Source: Laetiporus sulphureus 93-53
Lineage: Eukaryota; Basidiomycota; Agaricomycetes; Polyporales; Laetiporaceae
DNA: 64,000 nucleotides
Reading direction: 5' to 3'
Assembly (NCBI RefSeq): GCF_001632365.1
Contig: NW_024468574.1
Location: forward strand, 9,943-73,942
Positions 44,273-57,315 of the stretch are shown here, one piece after another; within the stretch, counting starts at the first letter, position 1; every line of letters starts with the position of its first letter. The notes under the pieces are model-generated. The model saw only the letters and a list, made by a program, of their open reading frames with translations. It was not told where the DNA came from and made no database searches. Position numbers and translations under genes: made by a program.

Positions 44273-46402
44273 TCAGGGCCTTGTAAACGTAGCCTCGCTA
44301 ACGAGGCCCCCGCTGAATATGTCTCTGACTTTGAACTGCGTCACCTCTGCGCCACTAAAGACGAACTTGTAGCCCGCCAGGACCGCCGCCTCAGATCCTC
44401 TTCCTATTGCGTACCAACCGTCCGAACCATGTTGCTCCGCGGACCAGGACTCGTCGAGAGGGTCGCGCGAGACAGCCTCGACGTTGTGTTGCCAGCTATC
44501 CGTTTGACCTTCATTCGAACGTTGTTCATAATCGTCGCGAACAACGCTCCACACAGCGATGGTATCGCTAGCAGGATCATAGCGATAGACTGCCTTGCGC
44601 TGCTCTTCAGCCGAACCTCCAGTCGCCGATATGAAGACTCCTTGTTCGTGATAGAGGTATTCGCGTATGACCGCCTCAGTCATGACCCCTGGTCCACTCG
44701 GTGAAGCAGTCACAGGGCGCATAAGGAACGTGCCAAAGCCCACAAACTGGCCGTTCATCCTAGGCTCTGACGCACCGCGGACCTTGCGATTGACCTTCCA
44801 CCGGCCCGCCCACGAACGGAATACAGCGCCTCGAACCCAAGTCCTGGATTTCATGAGCGTGAAGGCGCTTTCAGTATCGAGGCGGATCTCCTCCACGCCG
44901 CGCGTGACTTCGAGCGGATAGTTCGCAGCCACCATGTAAGTCGCATCAGACATCGGGATGCCAAGCAGATCGGCGTAGCTCTCGAACAAGCCAGCATAGT
45001 CGCCATGAGGGAACTGGATGCCCGACTTGCTGGAAGCCTCTCGTACACTCTCCTCCAAAGCCACACCCTTCTTCATCTCGTCTTTCGAAGGCCAGCTCTG
45101 GATTCCAGATAATACCGCGGCCAAGTAACGCGCCTGAAGCTCGATCACCCCGTAGTACGTTCCTCGATACATGCCCACGAATCCGGCGTTTGGCAAGTCA
45201 GGATGCAGTACGAGGCGATGAGAGAGGAAGGGAACACTACGATTATTCGGCTGGAAACTGATCGCATCTCGGGCGCTCTGAGAGAGGTACGGTAGCACGA
45301 TGTTGTAGCCAGTGCACATGATGACAACATCTGGACAATCTATACGTTCTTCCGTAGAAAGGACCAAATCGCCGGTCGTCGTATCAATCGCGGCCAGTCT
45401 CGCGAGATAGATCTGCACGATCCCCGTCTGAATCCCACCTCTGTAAAGCTCGGATATGCCGACTTGCGGGGGCGTGCTGGTGTCGACCTTAAACGAAGGG
45501 AGAAGATTGTTCGGAAACAATGACTGAAGGTAGTTATGCTTGTCGTGGTTGACGTCGGCGGTCGGATTGATCATTTCTGTGCGACGGCCATTGAGATTGG
45601 CTCTGTCGTACGACAAGAAATCCCAAGGAAGGAACGATGGCATCGCCGAGGAGTTGGTTGGCGTGTAGAGGGGGGAGACATAGAATGGCCTCGGAGCAAT
45701 ATGATGGATTTTGCGGGCATAGGGAGAAAGCGCACCAGCGATCTCAACGGCAGACAGTGACCCACCCACCACGGCAACGGTCTTGTCCAAGTACGCATCG
45801 GGATCTTTGAACACAGCTGAGTGTTCAACAAGAACGGGGGAATTGTCTATGCCTGGCAAAGTGGGAATGAACGGACTCGAGAAGAAGCCCGTAGCGATGA
45901 TCAGATAATGGAAATCTTCGACATGTTCAACGGAGCTGCCATCCTGGTGAGTGGAAACGCTCTTCACCGTCCACTTGTCATTCTGATAGTCCACTGTGGC
46001 GACTTTGGTGTTCAATTTAACGTCCGCTTTGTTGACATAAGTCTGCGCATACACGTGAAGGAAGTGACCCATGTCCCCGGAGTACCGGAAGAGGTCCTTC
46101 CTCTCGCGTCCTGCGTCCGCTGGCCAAGGGACATCAGAAAAGGTACAGGTATGGCGACATATGTTGGTCGTCATGAGTGGACGATGATAAGGATGGTCAG
46201 GGGACCATATTCCACCGAGAGAGGGCGAAGCCTCGAAGATGACTGCTTTCAGGTTCTGGTACTTGCTCATATGCCTGTATGCTACGAGACCGGCTTGGCC
46301 ACCGCCTGGAAATTGTGCATGACGGTGAGAGACGGAGTGAGAATACGCAGGGTTGTGCTAGGCACCTATGATGGCTACTCGTTTCTGGGAGTCGGATTCC
46401 AT
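44273..46402 (-). CDS. Flavin-containing monooxygenase with DUF6314-like C-terminus
   Basis: A class B flavoprotein that uses NADPH and O2 to oxygenate N, S or carbonyl substrates. A short exon 1 (ATG 46402, MESDSQKRVAIIG) joins over a 58-nt intron to exon 2, completing the FAD-binding GGGQAGL. Exon 2 then carries FEASPSLGGIW, the second dinucleotide motif AVVGGSLSAVEIAG and CTGYN near the end of the oxidase part. After about residue 480 a separate domain follows (SRTWVRGAVFRSWAGRW, GFGTFLMRP, EYLYHEQGVF, VWSVVRDDYEQR). This resembles the DUF6314 domain fused to FMOs in some fungi. Total about 680 residues, intact. The substrate is unknown. Confidence 0.85.
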
Positions 46403-48479
46403 GGTGCGAGACGGACGTTGGGGTCGAAAGTTAGCAGGACCATTCGTGACAGCGAAGAATATATAGGCGGGCGACTGGCATACGCCTCACCGTGCACATG
46501 AGCTGCGCACGCTGAGAGAACTCTATCGTTGAAAGATCAGCGGGAACTCGGACAGTTGGCAGTGCACCAACGAGAACAGCCCAGAGTATGCAGTATGGAT
46601 GCTTCGCAAGTTCTAATGACAGCGAAATGTCCGAATGAACGGAGTTTTGAGCAAGCCGAGAGCACGAGCTCTGGCATCGCCTGGCCGAGACGTCTTGCTG
46701 TCGGTAATCTGCGATGTCGTTCCGAGCCGTTGGTGCGACATTCCGAGGAACAGAACATGTCTGGCATCGACCCGAGATCCAGCTGATGCCTCAATTGAAG
46801 TCGGTCGCAAAGTCAAGGTTATGAATAGAATTCACCGCTAGTTCTCCCATTGATAGCGTGAGTCCTTATAAGGAAGCATCGATCGAAGTTGTGCATGCCA
46901 AACCAAGCATTGAGTAAAGCTGATACGTCGACGGAAGACATGTTTTACACAACGAACATGTGGATGCACTTTGAATGATTCATGAAGACGATAAGCAGTT
47001 CACTTTTAATTCGCTAAAAACATATTGCAAGGGCTGCTGCTTGCCCTGTATAGTGCTGGTCAGCATTTAAACCATTTCTCAGCTCAATACCTCACCCAAA
47101 TCGCATTTTTCGAAAGCGTGCCGCTTAAGGCTTTAAATGAACGGAACCATAGGAGGGATACGTCCTAACCTCGTCGCCATGTTTACTGGCATTCCTAGCC
47201 CATGGCCAGTTCGCTATGAGCTCTGGTACGTAGAGTATTTCAATAGCAGACAATTCTGTTCTGAAATAATGCTGGTGGTCGTATGGGCTCCTAAGGGGCA
47301 ACATTACCGTCGTTGCCACTTTCATATCTGTTCAGGCATTACACTGGATGATTGTCGTCGGGCTTAGAACCCCGGTGTTCTTGACATTAGGATTCAGTTC
47401 ACTTTCGTGCCACGGTCACACAAGTGCGGCAGTAACATGTTGAGCATATCCGCAATAGATTCTGCTCGCATCAAGCGAATGTCTAACATTGCCCCTTGGC
47501 ACGAGGTGACCTTTCTTCGTCTCTAATTGCCGAGTGTTCGTGGTGCATGTTCAGCAACGCGTTAGGAGTCGAGTGAGTGGCACCACGATGCATTGTGGAT
47601 TAATGATATGCATCAGCAGTACATCCACCTAGTATCCATATAAAGCTAACGGTATCATTGGACAGTGCTCCCGTTTGGCGTATGGGTTGCCTTTGTCAAA
47701 CGTGCGAAGCCACCACCAGAACACGAGACTCGGTGACCTTGGGTGCAATGCGGGACTTGGCAACCAGCAACGGTTTGGAATCTTTTCAATACACACACAT
47801 TCTTCCGCTCATTCTGTATATCCCGCGGTGTACTGCCAGTAGCTTCCCTGAAGCTCTGAACTTTGTGGTTGAACATTGAACGGTCACGCTTGAAGATGCT
47901 GTGCCTATGGGAACTCCGCCGGAGCAACATCATACCTACTAAGACGTAGCCAGATCTATATACTCATTTGCGACAAGTTCGTTGCGGGTGATCAGCGAAG
48001 CAGAATCCCGGAGTGTAGCTCGAGAACAAGTCGCAATTCCATCTGAATACCTCCATCTGTGTGCTCCAAACATGCGTCGACATACCACCTCCACTCGGGC
48101 GTTCACCAGCATTTTACACTCACCAACTGATGCACAACAAATGTGATGGATCAGAGAACCCAACAGCTATCTCTTCGTGAGTTTGTACTTGTCGGATCAA
48201 ACATCTTGCCTGGGAGACAGCCGACCGAGTCCGCATAACGACAATGAATGTCTCGTACAGCTCAAGTTTAACAATGTAGAAGTTGGAAGCATACAGCCTG
48301 TACAGCGATCTTCATGCCCGGACGATGTGGCGTTTAAGACACTCCGACTTCGGCTCAGTTCCGTATTCTATATGGATTGGTGTAGTGTGTAATGATAACA
48401 AAAAAATCTCATCACCTGGAGTCATCCTTATTTCTGTTCGGACTTGTCGCGCTCGATCTGCCACCAGTTCATCGTGAGA
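46403..48479. other. Gene-free spacer containing a dispersed repeat
   Basis: ORFs lack domains and splicing support. The part at 47600-47815 matches 27395-27605 (listed separately). Confidence 0.4.
47600..47815 (+). repeat. Dispersed repeat, copy 2 (partner at 27395-27605)
   Basis: Same orientation and block order as copy 1, diverged. Shared runs include GACAGTGCT and GGAATCTTTTCA-like ends. Confidence 0.6.
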
Positions 48480-50161
48480 CTAAGACTGCGGGCGGTAAAC
48501 GCGAAACCATACCTTCACGAGCAGAGCGACATCGCCATACACAGTGCCCATTATGGGCTCGTTTCCGTGTGCCATCCAGTCAGTGGTAGTTTCAGTATAG
48601 GGAGTGACATCTGTCACCCAGTGCACGTTCTCTGCTTCATTTGCAGTAGGCCTCCAGTTGCCATTTTCGTCCCACTCCTCCCAATACTCTTCGTCTTCGT
48701 CAAAATCATCCGATTCGTCATGTTTCTCATCTCCATTCTTATCTTGGTCATTTTCCTCCGCAGATGTCACGGGCTGTGGATGACGGTGGATTACCACGCC
48801 TTCGTGAGCATCACGCAGCTCGCTAAAGATATACCCGCACGGCTCTATCTCCATCCAAGGCTTCAGTGAGTGATCCATCAGCACTCTGTAGTTCTCTTCC
48901 GATCCATCACTTCGGTAAACGAACTTGAACGACGCGTTCAGACCAAGTTCCTTGCAGACATCAACAACCACGGCATCGCTGCCCTTTAGCCGCTTCGCGA
49001 ATGCTTGCAAGTTCAGTGGTTCATTCAGCATGAATGGGTACTGGTGACGAAGGCCGAAACCGATGAGACCACCTTTCGGCATGAAGGTAGGATCCGCGAG
49101 CAATGTCTTGAAGACGTCCCTGAACGTATCCCGGTTGTGCGAAAGCTCCCGCCGCACCGTTGGCACATCCTTTCCCGCAGACTCCGCGGAGCGATCGGCG
49201 TAGTAGAGGTTGTACGTCAGCGTTACACGGTATCCAGACTCGACGGGCATGACTTCGTGCTCGACATCGCTGAAATAGGCCAGATATGCGAGCCGAGGTT
49301 GGCCGTCGGCGTACACCATGTTGGCAGTGGGGAACGTCCATGAAGAGCCTCTTAGAGAGAACTTCAGACTACCGCCGGTATGGGATGTGGGGAGCACGAG
49401 GACGAGCGAGCCGAACATGTCCGTGCCACGAGGTGTGTCCTTGTGAATCTTGAAGAACGAACCCGGACCTTAAATCGAGATGAGAAAACCATCTAGTGAG
49501 ATCGTCGACCAACCGCGTACCATAAACATTCAGTTTATACAGCTCAGCACGAATAGGCTTGTCTTTGTCATCCTCCAACAAGTCACCTCTGAAGGCATCG
49601 AGCAAACCAGAAGTGGCTGGGTCGAACTTCAATGCAAATTTTGAGGTATCCAGCTTGCCGGCTTTCCTGTACGTCTCATCGAAGACGTCGTTTTGATTCA
49701 CGCCAAACGTCGCCAAATCGCACGCGTCTGCAAGCGACTTGAGCTCGGCCTCCGTTGCGGTAGCGAAGTCCAGCCGTCTATAGCGCCCGAGCGTACTGTG
49801 AGCAAGTACGTTCTAACAGAGACGGGAGGAGTTCGCACCGTGCACCACCGTCTTTGGTGGAGTAATACATAACGAGCTCTTCCGGTGCGAGTGCGAACTG
49901 CCCAGAGCATATAGGCGGTTTGTTGATGATTGCATCTCGCAAACGTTGCAGTTTCTCTGCAAAGACATCAGCCTCAGATCGGTCTGTCGTTGGGGCTCCG
50001 GGTTGCTGGACCGGGAATGAGGTGGTGTTCGAGCTGAAGAGGCGAACCGCGCGGAAGCATGAAGATCGATGAGCCTTTACGTGATAACTACGAGGTGAGG
50101 AGTGACCCGATGTACGTGCAGAGCCTCCTGCGCATGTAAGGTAGGATCTACACTCCAACAT
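48480..50161 (-). CDS. 2OG-Fe(II) oxygenase (prolyl 4-hydroxylase-like)
   Basis: A fungal dioxygenase using Fe(II) and 2-oxoglutarate. From ATG 50161, exon 1 ends in YYSTKDGGAR. A 60-nt intron leads to RRLDFATATEAELK, ATFGVNQNDVFDE and YRKAGKLD. After another intron comes GPGSFFKIHKDTPRG with the metal-binding His-x-Asp (HKD), then MFGSLVLVLPT, GGSLKF and YFSDVEHEV with the second metal His, and the GYRVTLTYNLYY strand. The C-terminal part includes an acidic stretch (EENDQDKNGDEKHDESDD). The last exon ends at 48480. Target protein or small molecule is unknown. The intron at 49.8 kb explains the apparent frame change there. Confidence 0.85.
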
Positions 50162-51307
50162 TTAGACGTTTAGACATCGATGATGAATGGCTGCTTACTT
50201 CGCAGTTGGCAGCGCATATAGCCCCGATTTACGCCATGCTGGAGCTATGGACAGTGAGCGAACAAGCATTCTTCGGCCCAGCAGACGAAGGTACAATATC
50301 TGCAAGTCGATGGTTCAGTCTCGCTTTCACTTGCAACTGCGCTAGGATGCGAACTCACCAGATGAGATACCTGGCGGGCACGAGTGGAAGAGTTGCTGGA
50401 GAGTTATCTATGAGAGATCAGCGTGGCTAGCACGCACGAGCCTTTGCGGAGCATATGAGCGAGTCGGAGCTGAATTTGAGACATTGTGGGTCCAACCTGA
50501 GTTCAACTCCAGCCCCTCACCAAGCGCATGTCTGCATTCACATCCAGTCAACTTCTCAGGACAGAGTAGGGACCATTTGCTATATTGTGACCAGTGCGGA
50601 TATCGAGGGAATATTGACGAGAGACACTTGGCCCCAGTTGGCTTTGCGAATCAAGATCAGTAACGCACTTGCAGCATTTCTGGTTTGCGCCAATTTGTGA
50701 TTGTGGGCTTCGTCCTGCTCAGGTTGCCTTGTAGGGTTTGTCAAGAATCTGCGAACAGCAAGTTCGGACAGATGGATATGCATGTATGATACTTGTTGAA
50801 GTCGGTGTTTAAAGAGGCTAGCGCCCCAGGCAGGAAGCGCCAAGCTTCGGTGGCGGCACAGAACATTTCGAAACTTGAAAGCAAGAACGTTGCACTGTCA
50901 TCCTGTGTCCTGGTCCTGTCTCTAAAATCGTCTTATCTTGTGGTGCCGCCGCATCAGAAGAACGTTCAATTTAGTTGGGCATCGTGGCGAAGGTTTCGCG
51001 TTAAAGGCTGGAGACTGTGGCTCTGCACAGCATCTTTCGGGAACGAGGCAGTTCTTCGCAACGCGCTGATGTCCGCCGTACAGGCTAGCGCGGTCATGCT
51101 GTCCCCACATTACCATTCCCATTCGCCACCATTTTTGCTGCCGCCGTCTCGTTTTAAAGGCACTCACCGCTGAGTCGTCTGCTCTGGTTTCAAGTGCTGG
51201 GCAACGCGTCGCATCGCAGTCGACGCCGCCTTATACTTGCCATCGGGACACGTGTAACCAACTGGGTGGATAGATCACCGATTCGCCACGCGCCATGTTT
51301 ACTGAGT
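50162..51307. other. Gene-free spacer
   Basis: No supported gene; short ORFs only. Its right end is the upstream region of the C2-domain gene. Confidence 0.35.
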
Positions 51308-53326
51308 ATGTCCTTGTCTTCGTCGAGCCGTAGACTCAAGCTCAGTCGCGAACTGTTTTGCGCTACAGGCCGTGGTATCTCACAGGTACGATTTGCCTTT
51401 CATGCTGATCGATCTATCATGGAAGTAATGTGATCTGCGTTGATGGACTTTGTTTCTACTAGTTGTCCGTACACATGGGGTCCTCTTCATCCAGCCAGAG
51501 AAGTCGTGGAGGCCCGTCGTCACGGTGGTCGTGGTAGACACGCACCAGATACACGAAATTGTCCTTGGATGTGACGGCCAAAATCCCAACTTGAAAACCC
51601 CATTCGTTCTGTGAGCACTTTTGTGCTCTTGCTCATGATATTCTCTAAACTAGCGCTCTCGACAATTAAGACGTGATGTCCACCATGATTCGCGTTTGGA
51701 CATCAAGGTCTGGCACAAATCACACGGCAAGAATCGCAAAAAGAAACATCTTATAGGATCAGCCTACGTATCGCTGGGCGAGCTCTTCAAAAATTCCAGC
51801 GCGGGCAGAAGTTAGTGTTCATATGGTGGTGTATCTTCACATAGATCGCATTTTCTAACTTTGCCACACAGATATAGACATCCGCCTGAACTGCCCACCA
51901 CCTCAAAAGAGAAGCCCTACGGTTGGAAGCCGGCAAAAGCATAGTGCTATGCTCGCGGTCAGATTGCACGCGCCCCGGTCGTTGTCATCGTCCTCGTCCA
52001 TCACTGCAGTCGAATCCCAGCCTGCGTCCGACCATGAAGACGGATATTCGTCGGCATGTTGTACGTCGATCTGATTGTGTAGGAGCGCATTAACGGATAT
52101 TTATTATGAGCAGCATCAAGAACGGGACTTAGGAATGCGCAGCCATCTTCAATGGACGAGTCGAGTGTTCCCTCGAAGGAGCAACTGGTGGACAGTACTG
52201 GCAAAAGTGGCGATCAGCTGATACGTAGACGAAAACCGCGGCCCAAAGGCTTCCGCATCTACTCCGACGATGAGATAGAAAGCTTATCAGACGAGTCTAC
52301 ATACGTCACAACACCCCGGAAGGAATACTTTCCTTCTTTTCCAGAGGATGAGCGCGAGGTCTTGAATTGGATTGACGAAAAGCCTTCGCCGAGCTCGCCG
52401 TGGAACTTGATTTCTAGCAGTGCCCTTCCAGTGTCCCTGCACGACAGAATCGCGGAACGCCCCCTTTCGTTAGCAGAGATGTTGGTGGATCGACATGCAC
52501 CATATGTCGAACTAAGACATGCTCAGGTTGACGCCGACTTTGAAAAGGTGCTGGCTAGGTTGATGGCGGAGTGGTATACAGTCGGTGGCGCTGTACGCAC
52601 GTCCTTCTGTACTATTTCTTTCTTAACCTGATATATTGTCACTGTCACAGCTGTTGGCACTCGCTGGGTATGCATGTCAGTCGGTATTGATGCACGCGGG
52701 ATGCTGACGATCCGTCGACTCATGCAGCATTGATGCGACGATCTTCGGGCTTGCTCCAGGCTCGATCTTCGCCATCGATAGCCTGGCACAGAGAGCGGTC
52801 GCATTCGGGGCAGTCTGCTCCGGTCTTGGTATCCTGATCGACTCGATATTCATACTGCTCTACAGTGGTGCTGATGCTGAAAAGTTTCAGGTAAGTCCAG
52901 CAAAGTCATCTGCGTCACTTCTCCGGCAGGCTGACTAGGCCATCACAGCGCATCGCACTAGACGTGTACAAGTCATATTTCTTCTTCTGCCTGACATGCA
53001 GGCTCCCGACGCTCTGCCTGTGCATGTCGGCAGGCACGCTCATGGTTTTCCTGCTTGCTGTGGCTTGGACGGCATGGCCAGCTGCGGTGCTCGCGCTATC
53101 ATTCATAGGAGGCTTGCTATTCACGTTACAATACCTCGTGTATGGGTGCGATCGGTTGGGCAGGCTCTGCGGTAGAGCTATCTTGAGAATATGGAGGCTT
53201 CTGCGGCCTGCCCGTGCCACGGATGGGGATACAAGTCACGCTGCCATACCAGAAAGCACCCGCGCAATACCAGAGGGCAACTGCGCGACACAAATAGAGG
53301 TCACTGACAATGCAGGCACATCGTAA
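51308..53326 (+). CDS. C2-domain protein with C-terminal membrane segments
   Basis: Exon 1 (ATG 51308, MSLSSSSRRLKLSREL) joins VRTHGVLFIQPEKSWRPVV and then LDIKVWHKSHGKNRKKKHLIGSAYVSL. The latter is a C2-type beta-sandwich strand pattern that often binds phospholipid. The next exons are Ser/acidic-rich (DDEIESLSDESTYVTT) and carry LSLAEMLVDRHAPYVELRHAQV. After two short introns, three or more hydrophobic stretches follow (FGAVCSGLGILIDSIFILLY; LMVFLLAVAWTAWPAAVLAL), ending at 53326. All splices keep frame. It probably anchors to a membrane and contacts lipid through C2. I recognise no enzyme domain. Confidence 0.65.
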
Positions 53327-53492
53327 TGGAATTTATTTCTATGGACAAGGATACTATGTATATACACAATTGATGTCATGAGTGAATGATCATTTCATAA
53401 ACTGTGCATATCTGGTGAGATGATGGGAACTCCCGAGAGTTTCGGTCAGCATCGAATAGGCGCCTAATCATTATTGCTTGGTACTGAACACC

Positions 53493-55162
53493 ATGTCCTC
53501 CGATACCCCATCTACCTCAGAGATTCAGATCAACGTCAAAGGTGGTGCCTCATCCTCTGCGTTCTACCATTTTGACCGACCCTGCTACAGGGCCCAGCGA
53601 GCTCAAGCTCCAGATCACAATAGCTACCGACAAGACTGTTGCTGACCTGAAGCAGGCCATTGCGGAGAAGTCAGATGTCCCTGCTGACCGCCAACGCCTC
53701 ATCTACTCCGGTGCGTGCATATTTTCGCTGCTTGAGGTACTCCCTCGCTGAATCCCCTCTTCAGGGCGTGTGTTGAAGGTGCGATCGTATCTCCACTCTC
53801 GCGACGCACTGATTGAGCCCGCTGTATACGCGTCAGGACGAGGATGTGCTCTCCACCTACAAGATCCAGTCTTCGCACACCATTCACATGGTCAAGGGCG
53901 CAGCCCGCTCGGCCGCATCGACGTCGCAGTCCGCAGCGCAGCAGCCGCTGCCCAACATGCAGGCTGGGCAGAACCCGCACGATCCTCTCACTCAGCTCAC
54001 TGGCCATATGGGGTATGGGGCGATGGCTGGTCTTAATCCCTTTGCCGAGCTCGGCCTCAATCCCAATGACCCCAACATGGTGAGTGGCGGCTTTGTCGCG
54101 ACATCTGATCGTTGCTTGAGCCAGCGAGCTGTACTGGTGGCTCCGGTGTTGTTGAGACCACGATTTCTTTGAAACCTGCCCCACAACTCTGATATTTGCC
54201 CTCATTGACACACTCTATGACATTTACTTGATGATCAGTCGGAAAGAATGATAGTTGACATCGATATGTCTGTTTACAGATGCAGTCCATGCTCACATCG
54301 CCTCAATTCCTTCAGCAAATGTCTGGTATCATGTCCAACCCCGCCTTGCTTGACCAGATCATCGCGTCCAACCCTCAACTGGCAGCTATGGGTCCACAAG
54401 TGCGGCAGGTCTTCCAAAGCGAGCAGTTCCGTAACATGGTGTACGCAGCTTGCCCTACTGTCTCCATCTCCAAGCTGCCTTCACTCACATCAATTACACA
54501 CAGCTCCAATCCCGAGACGTTGCGCATGATGCTCCAGATGTCCACGATGATGCGCGATATGGGCGGTGCAGGTGGTGGTGCAGGAGCCTTCCCAGCGCCT
54601 GGTCTGCCCTCTACCGCTCGACAAAATGTCCAGCCAGCCGCAGGTACTGGCACCGGCACAACCACCTCTCCCGGCACAATCAACCCCCCTCTTCCCTTCT
54701 TCAATCCCTTCTTCCCCCCACCCCCTGCCACTGGCGCCTCCGCGGGCACAGGCACCTCGCCGACCGCGCCCGGCGCGACGGGTGCCGCAGGAACAGGGGC
54801 AGGCGCTGCGCCTGGCGCTGTGCCTGGTGCTGGTTTGTTTGATCCCGCAATGATGCAGCAGATGCTCGCTGCGATGGGAGGGCAAGGCGGTGCGGATCCG
54901 TTTGGACTCAGTGCGCTGGGCGGTGGATTCCCAGCCCCTGCTGCCCCGGCGGACACTAGGCCACCGGAAGAGCGCTTCCAAGTGCAGCTACAAGTGGGTG
55001 ATTCACGCTTTCTCACCGTATCGTTATGTGCTGACTGTAGAGCTGCAGCAACTCCAAGACATGGGTTTCACAAACGCCTCGCAGAACGTCCGTGCGCTGC
55101 TCGCCACTGCCGGAAACGTGAACGCTGCTATCGAGTACATCCTCGGCGGCGGCGGATTGTAA
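53493..55162 (+). CDS. dsk2: Dsk2/ubiquilin-family ubiquitin receptor
   Basis: A shuttle protein that carries ubiquitylated cargo to the proteasome. Exon 1 (ATG 53493, MSSDTPSTSEIQINVKG) joins LKLQITIATDKTVADLKQ, AEKSDVPADRQRLIYSG and DEDVLSTYKIQSSHTIHMVKG, together the N-terminal ubiquitin-like domain. STI1-type repeats follow (MLTSPQFLQQMSGIMSNPAL; NPETLRMMLQ). A long Pro/Gly/Ala/Thr-rich linker (about 54.6-54.9 kb) and another Met/Gln-rich helix (FDPAMMQQML) come next. The C-terminal UBA domain (LQQLQDMGFTNASQNVRALL) ends at 55162. Domain order and size are as expected. The 3' end faces dus1 about 220 bp away. Confidence 0.93.
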
Positions 55163-55383
55163 ATGCACTGGCTAGGTCGCGACTCTTGTGGTTCCGTATA
55201 TACGGCGTTCGATAGAAATGATCAACAACTTGCCGCGCATTTGCCGACTTATATGGCGCTTTCGTGGGTTGCTGTAGGCTCGTTTTGATGTGGATATACA
55301 ATCTCTGTGTAATATAGCAATCGTCGACGATCAAGAATCAATGAGTTCGTAAATTAAATGCAATGATTGCCGTCGTCGTAGAG

Positions 55384-57315
55384 CTAAGCGACACTGATGA
55401 CTTCTCTCGCGCCGACGTCATCTTCCAGCCTTGCTCGCTTGTTCTCTTCTACTCCTTCAAGCTCAGGTGGGGAACGCTTCTCGCCCACAACCACCACCGG
55501 AGTGCTTTGCGAGCTAGCTTCGTTCCCCAAAGAGGGTATATGTGCAGCATCTGCCACAGACAATAGTTTCTTCGAGACTGAGAAAGAGTTACGATCACTC
55601 GAGCAAGGTATATACCGTTCACGAAAGCACTTACCTAGAGCATTTTCAACGTTGACAGGCTGAGCCTTATTACTAATCTTGCTTTTGCCTTTCGTCTGCT
55701 CATCTTCAGCAGGGACTGGAGGCAATGGTCGGAAGTACGGCTGTGCAAGCCAGTGTGGTAATAGTGGCAAGCCCGTCCCGCTATCAATCGTCAGAAGGGA
55801 CTCGAGTTCCCGTCCTTCAACCGCCTTCTCATCTCGCTATGGCCACCCTAATGATCAGCCAACCACTAAGATCAGCCAGGTCGAGTCGATAACTCACCTC
55901 CATCCTCTCCGCAAGGTCCTTCACTATCTCCTCATACTTCTCCCACATCGCACCATCCTCGTTCTTATCCGTTCGCACGCGTCCGAGCTGCTCCCTCAAG
56001 TCCTTTTCCCGCCCAAGTGCTGGCCGCAGGAGCTTGAACAGGTGCCCTTTGACCGCGCTCGGAGAGGTCGGCGTGCGCTGCGCCTTGACGATCGCAAGAT
56101 ACTCGAGTGCAAGGGTTGTATGTCGCGGGTGGTCGCCTGTAAGGCAAGATGTCGGGAGGGCTGCCGAGGCCGTCGCTGATATAGGTACGGACTGTAAGTC
56201 AGAAGAGCCAAGGGAGGAGCTGGAGGCTATTGGTGGTCGTGGTAGGGAAGAAGGAGCAAACAGGGCGGGATTATAGAGGTTGCCCTCCGCAGACATGATA
56301 GCATCCGCGCCAGTGGCAGCAAGACAGTGCTCAATGTCGGAATGGAAGAGAATGTTCCCGTTCGCGAACACTGGCACCGAAACGGCCGCCTTGACCGCAC
56401 GGATCTTCTCCCAGTCGGCAAGACCCTAAGGTATATGTGAGTCACTGCAAACGGGGACACTGCATATGGAGAACGTACACTTCGGTGCCCCCGCTGCTCG
56501 CGCGTTCGACCATGGCATGTTAGAATCTGCGCTCCGGCCCGCTCTAGCATCTTCGCGTATTCTACCGTCTTCTCCACCGTCGAAAACACCCTAAACTTCG
56601 CTGTCACAGGTATTGATAGGTTGCAATGCAATGTATTGACTGTGTTGGAGCGGACGATGAAAATGATGCAGTAAAGAAGTTAGTAGGAGAACGTACTCAG
56701 TTCGTAGATCAGATCCCACTCGTCCTGCAAGAAGGACCCGTAATGCCCCTTCTTCGCAATGTCCTGAGGGCATCCCAGATTGATATCGATCGCATCACAA
56801 TACGGCTCCAGCATCTTGGCTGATGCCAGAAGTTTCTCCGCGTGATTTGCGCAGAATTGAACGATGAGTGGCCGGTCCTCAGGCCCGCCCTCCTCTCCGA
56901 AGGCGGTGTTGAAAACCTGTTGGCGATAATTCTTATGCGACCCATCGGCATACATCTGCATACAGCAGGTTGAGCTCTGAACTATGGCGAGTAAGTGTTA
57001 TAGAGCGCATTTGCAAACCTTGGCGTTGATCATCGGTGTATAGACGAGCTGGGGGACGGGTCAGCTACTGCTGCGAATCGAGAGGTAACGCATAGATGCT
57101 TACTTACTTGTGCCCCGTATTTCCTAGAGAGCTTCCTCCACGCCTACCAGGTGCAGCTCAAGATCAACGAACGGACTTTCCTTGAAACCGGGTACACTCA
57201 CCAATTCGCTCTGGTCGACCATAGGTGCGACCACATACTTCGGGCTGCCCAAGACCTCGCGGTAGAAGTCGTAGCCTCCCAATTTCGTATGCTCTTGCGT
57301 CCTCAAGCCTGGCAT
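55384..57315 (-). CDS. dus1: tRNA-dihydrouridine synthase (Dus1-like)
   Basis: An FMN enzyme reducing uridines (positions 16/17 in Dus1) in the tRNA D-loop. From ATG 57315, exon 1 has [16 protein letters not shown]. Short exons with YTPMINAK lead to the YRQQVFNT region and then [34 protein letters not shown] carries the catalytic Cys. Next are [26 protein letters not shown] and PVFANGNI, then [15 protein letters not shown], a phosphate/FMN-binding block. The C-terminal half has a disordered insert, a helical part and a Lys-rich tail ([10 protein letters not shown]), ending at 55384. About nine exons. Dus1 subfamily is favoured by the start and active-site context. Confidence 0.88.

Noticed and set aside
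24832..46402. Single terpene biosynthetic gene cluster spanning terpene synthases, aldolase, ABC transporter and FMO
   Set aside because: Genes are spread over 20 kb with housekeeping genes (RCC1-type, swi5) between them and no shared orientation or promoter motif seen.
45821..46501. 226-codon plus-strand ORF
   Set aside because: It lies antisense to the FMO coding exons and has no domain; an opposite-frame shadow.
54375..55016. 213-codon Pro/Ala-rich minus-strand ORF
   Set aside because: Mirror of the low-complexity linker of dsk2 on the other strand.
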